DNA from: Sutcliffiella horikoshii
GTDB taxonomy: Bacteria > Bacillota > Bacilli > Bacillales > Bacillaceae_I
Length of the DNA: 64,000 nt
Direction of reading: 5' to 3'
Assembly: GCF_008180725.1 (NCBI RefSeq)
Contig: NZ_VTEV01000001.1
Span: 737,628-801,627 of the forward strand
This document shows, one piece after another, positions 61,048-64,000 of this stretch (position 1 is its first letter; the number at the start of each line of letters is the position of its first letter). The notes beneath the pieces are model-generated. The model was not told the DNA's origin. It made no database searches and was given only the letters and a program-made list of their open reading frames with translations. A program made the position numbers and the translations under genes.

Positions 61048-64000
61048 TTATTTAAACAATTCTTCTAATTCCTCTTCAGAACCTAGTTTAATCTCACGTA
61101 AACGTTTTTCTGGATTTTCAACCACATTCTTAAGCACATTTTCAAACTTTGAAATCATTTCGACAATTGTTTGTTCTAAAAATAAGTCCGTACTATATTC
61201 TACTGTGCCAATTAGTTGTTCACCACTTTCTACCATAAAAAATGACAAATCAAATTTTGAGGATTCAGTACCAACATCATAGGATGATAGTTGGATATTT
61301 TCTTCGTCTTTTATATCAGTAGAGGCTGTGTTCTCTAACACAAACAATACTTGACACAACGGATTGTGAGACCGGCTTCTTTCTGGATGAATTTCTTCAA
61401 CTAATTTATCAAATGGAATATCTTGATTAGCATACACGCCTAAAAGACTTTCCCTTACTTGTCTTAATAGTTGTTTAAATGAAGGATTTCCAGAAAGATC
61501 TGATCTAAGGACTAACGTGTTAACAAAGAAACCAATTAATCCTTCAACCTCACTACGATTACGATTAGCAACAGGAAAACCAACCAAAATATCCTCCTGT
61601 TCTGTCTCACGATACAAAAAAGTATTGTATGCTGCCAATAAAGTCATAAATAAGGAAATTCCACATTCCTGAGTAAACTTTTTCAAGGCTGAACTAAGTT
61701 CTATAGATAATTCAAATGTCTTCAAGGACCCTCGATATGACTGGACCTTTGGGCGTTGAAAATCTGTTCGTAAATTAAGTAAAGATGGTGCATCTGCTAG
61801 ATATTTTGCCCAAAAATCCAGCTGATCCTTTAATACATCTCCTTTTAACCATTTTCGTTGCCACATTGCATAATCTACATACTGAAATGGTAACTCTTCC
61901 AAGGGCGAAGGTTTATTTGAGTGATATACTTTATATAGCGTTGTTAATTCTTTCTTAAATACTTCTTCTGACCAGCCGTCTGAGACTATATGGTGTACTA
62001 TCCAAATCAAATAGTTATCCTGCTGACTAGATTGGACTAGTGCACCTCGAAAAAGTGGGCCTTCCGATAAATCAAAAGGCTTCTCATTCATTTTTTTCGC
62101 TAACTGGAAAACCTCTTCTAGTTTTGCCTGATTCAACTGAATGATTGGAATGTCCACCTGCATTTTCTCTTGGACTTCTTGAATTGGCCCCATTTCTCCT
62201 CCATAAATTCTCGTGCGAAACGACTCATGCCGCCTAACTATTTCAACAATACTCTTCTTAAAAGCCTCAACATTTAATTTCCCTTCCACATGCAATACCG
62301 TTGGCATATGATAGGCCGTACTTTCGGGATCAAGGGTGTATAAAAACCACAAGCGCTGTTGTCCATAAGAAAGAGGAAGTGGAGTGTCTCGTTCCACGCG
62401 TTTCAAAGGTGGAAGGTCTCGCTTTTGATCTCCTTGCCCTAACTCTATTAGGCGTTTAGCTAAAGCCTCAATTGTCACATGTTCAAAAACATCCCGTACT
62501 GAAATGTTTAGTTGAAATACCTTTTGTAGTCGGTATACCACCTGTATCGCTAAAAGAGAGTGTCCGCCTAATTCAAAGAATGACTCTCGAATTCCAAGAT
62601 CTGCGATCCCTAAAACTTCACTCCATATAGAAGCTATTATCTCCTCTGTGGAATTCCGCGGTGATAGAATATTCTCCTCAACGAACCCCTTTTCTGGGAT
62701 AGGCAACGCTTTTCGATCGATTTTCCCATTTGTGGTAAGGGGGATTGCCTCTATTTCCACAAAATGTGCTGGAATCATGTGAGCCGGTAACTGACTCTTT
62801 ACGTGTTCTCTCCATTCTTCTGGACTTCCATCTCCAACCACATAAGCCACAAGTCGCTTGTCTACTGGATTATCTTCCCTAGCTACCACCACTACTTCTC
62901 TCACAGAATGGTGTTCATATAAAGTGGCTTCAATTTCTCCTAGTTCTATTCGGTACCCTCTTATTTGCACTTGATTATCAATTCGCCCGATACATTCTAA
63001 ATTCCCATTAGGAAGATACCGTACCAGATCTCCGGTTCGATACAAACGTTCTCCTTCCTTGAATGGATGAGAAACAAAACGTTCTTGAGTTAATTCTGGT
63101 CGGTTTAAGTATCCTCGGGCTAATCCTGCACCGCCAATATATAGCTCGCCAAACACTCCAATTGGTACTAATTTCATCTCTGAATCTAATACATATGATT
63201 GAATATTATTGAGTGTCTGACCAATTGGAAGCTGATAAACTTCTTTATCTTCAAATGGCTCAATAAAACTCCATGCCGCATCAACACAACTTTCTGTAGG
63301 TCCATAAGTATTTACAATGACATTATTTGTACCAAACTTACGATAAAACTTTTTCACTACTTCGGTTAGTAAGATATCTCCCCCCACTAGAATATAGGAG
63401 GCATTTAACTGACTTTGCGTACTGTGATTTAAAATATCAAGGTGAGCCGGCGTAATATTCATAAGGCTGATATCATTATCATTCAAGTACTTTATTAACT
63501 GATTTCCATCTCTTGCTGTTTCTCTTTTAACGACAAATAAACAGTGTCCTTTCAATAACGTACAGAAAATATCAGAAACAGAAGCATCGAATACTAGAGG
63601 AGCTATTAAAGCAATATTCGATTCTGGAAGTACTCTATAGTATATCCGATCTACAGATGCTTCTACCAAGTTAACCACATTGCGATGTTCTATCATCACT
63701 CCCTTTGGATTCCCTGTAGAACCAGATGTATAAATCACATAAGCTAAATTCCCTTCAGTCACTCCACTATTAGGTGTTTCCTTACTTTCCTGGGATATTT
63801 CACCTTGATTCCTATCAAGACAAACGATTTCGATGTCATCTGGGAACAGCGGCTGTAACGCTTCTTTCGTCACAAGAACTTGTATCCCTGCATCTTCAAC
63901 AAGATATTTTAATCGTTTCCCTGGATAGGAGGGATCTAGTGGCACATACGCTCCTCCCGCTTTCATGATGCCAAACAAACCTATTATCATCTCCAGAGAT
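61048..64000 (-). CDS. Non-ribosomal peptide synthetase (A-PCP-C), 5' part beyond window
   Basis: Open at the right edge (frame continues past 63990 as ...SLEM), so the start is outside. Visible: adenylation domain from its A2 motif (KAGGAYVPLDP) with A3 YTSGSTGNPKG near 92, YGPTES, and NGKIDRKALP; carrier LGGHSL (Ser near 479); condensation domain from about 530 with HHIVSDGW at about 666. Residues lining the binding pocket read roughly D-A-S-N-L-G-T-V-D-K; I do not assign a substrate. It ends with LREIKLGSEEELEELFK, the usual C-to-A linker, then stops, with no A domain after. Confidence 0.95.
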   Translation of the reverse strand, partial: SLEMIIGLFGIMKAGGAYVPLDPSYPGKRLKYLVEDAGIQVLVTKEALQPLFPDDIEIVCLDRNQGEISQESKETPNSGVTEGNLAYVIYTSGSTGNPKGVMIEHRNVVNLVEASVDRIYYRVLPESNIALIAPLVFDASVSDIFCTLLKGHCLFVVKRETARDGNQLIKYLNDNDISLMNITPAHLDILNHSTQSQLNASYILVGGDILLTEVVKKFYRKFGTNNVIVNTYGPTESCVDAAWSFIEPFEDKEVYQLPIGQTLNNIQSYVLDSEMKLVPIGVFGELYIGGAGLARGYLNRPELTQERFVSHPFKEGERLYRTGDLVRYLPNGNLECIGRIDNQVQIRGYRIELGEIEATLYEHHSVREVVVVAREDNPVDKRLVAYVVGDGSPEEWREHVKSQLPAHMIPAHFVEIEAIPLTTNGKIDRKALPIPEKGFVEENILSPRNSTEEIIASIWSEVLGIADLGIRESFFELGGHSLLAIQVVYRLQKVFQLNISVRDVFEHVTIEALAKRLIELGQGDQKRDLPPLKRVERDTPLPLSYGQQRLWFLYTLDPESTAYHMPTVLHVEGKLNVEAFKKSIVEIVRRHESFRTRIYGGEMGPIQEVQEKMQVDIPIIQLNQAKLEEVFQLAKKMNEKPFDLSEGPLFRGALVQSSQQDNYLIWIVHHIVSDGWSEEVFKKELTTLYKVYHSNKPSPLEELPFQYVDYAMWQRKWLKGDVLKDQLDFWAKYLADAPSLLNLRTDFQRPKVQSYRGSLKTFELSIELSSALKKFTQECGISLFMTLLAAYNTFLYRETEQEDILVGFPVANRNRSEVEGLIGFFVNTLVLRSDLSGNPSFKQLLRQVRESLLGVYANQDIPFDKLVEEIHPERSRSHNPLCQVLFVLENTASTDIKDEENIQLSSYDVGTESSKFDLSFFMVESGEQLIGTVEYSTDLFLEQTIVEMISKFENVLKNVVENPEKRLREIKLGSEEELEELFK

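Overview
The window looks like chromosome from an aerobic, endospore-forming member of the Bacillaceae. Evidence: SigI, a GerA-type germinant receptor operon, SplAB spore-photoproduct repair, a Ku/LigD end-joining pair, Gram-positive lipoproteins, AGGAGG ribosome sites and sigma-A-like promoters. No 16S rRNA or species-diagnostic gene is present, so the genus is left open. All assignments come from reading the sequence; no database search was possible.

Left part, about 1-44.7 kb, is ordinary backbone of moderate GC with tightly packed genes. It holds: 5'-anchored sigI cut by the left edge; an SDR oxidoreductase divergent from ku-ligD; a YeiH-type exporter; an orphan OppB/OppC permease pair; an MscS channel; a DinG/XPD-like Fe-S helicase with an N-terminal nuclease-like domain; gerA-gerB-gerC; kynU-kynB of tryptophan catabolism; several small sporulation-type or unknown proteins; a LysM-3D cell-wall protein; a FAD monooxygenase/methyltransferase pair; VanW; splA-splB; a complete Gram-positive Tad (Flp) pilus operon (30.5-37.6 kb) including a 57-residue Flp pilin; a B12-binding/PAS-like/CheR-like group; an isolated structured transcript with a 24-codon ORF (41.8-42.3 kb); CHY zinc finger; two paralogous Cys-rich proteins; and a rhodanese-like membrane protein under a promoter that overlaps a CsoR/CstR-like palindrome. 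GC-rich dispersed repeats, a 52-bp hairpin array and a 20-bp periodic repeat lie between these genes.

At 44.70 kb the character changes. A 3' half of a tRNA gene (with its terminator) marks the left end of what I infer to be a genomic island running past the right edge. The island is clearly AT-richer, gene-poor and full of decayed genes: a frameshifted unknown gene, an acetyltransferase broken by an inversion, an MFS exporter with a frameshifted winged-helix repressor, a recombinase-in-trio (RIT) element of three tandem tyrosine recombinases, a divergent group of small unknown genes plus an excisionase-like HTH protein, a group IIC intron 5' remnant and a decayed IS transposase.

The right end (56.3-64 kb) carries panD, an Sfp-type phosphopantetheinyl transferase, a threonine aldolase-like enzyme and the 3' end of an NRPS gene (A-PCP-C). 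These could supply beta-alanine, carrier-protein activation and an amino-acid building block to one assembly line. The NRPS ends with an unpaired condensation domain directly next to the IS remnant, so the pathway may be truncated or continue in another protein.
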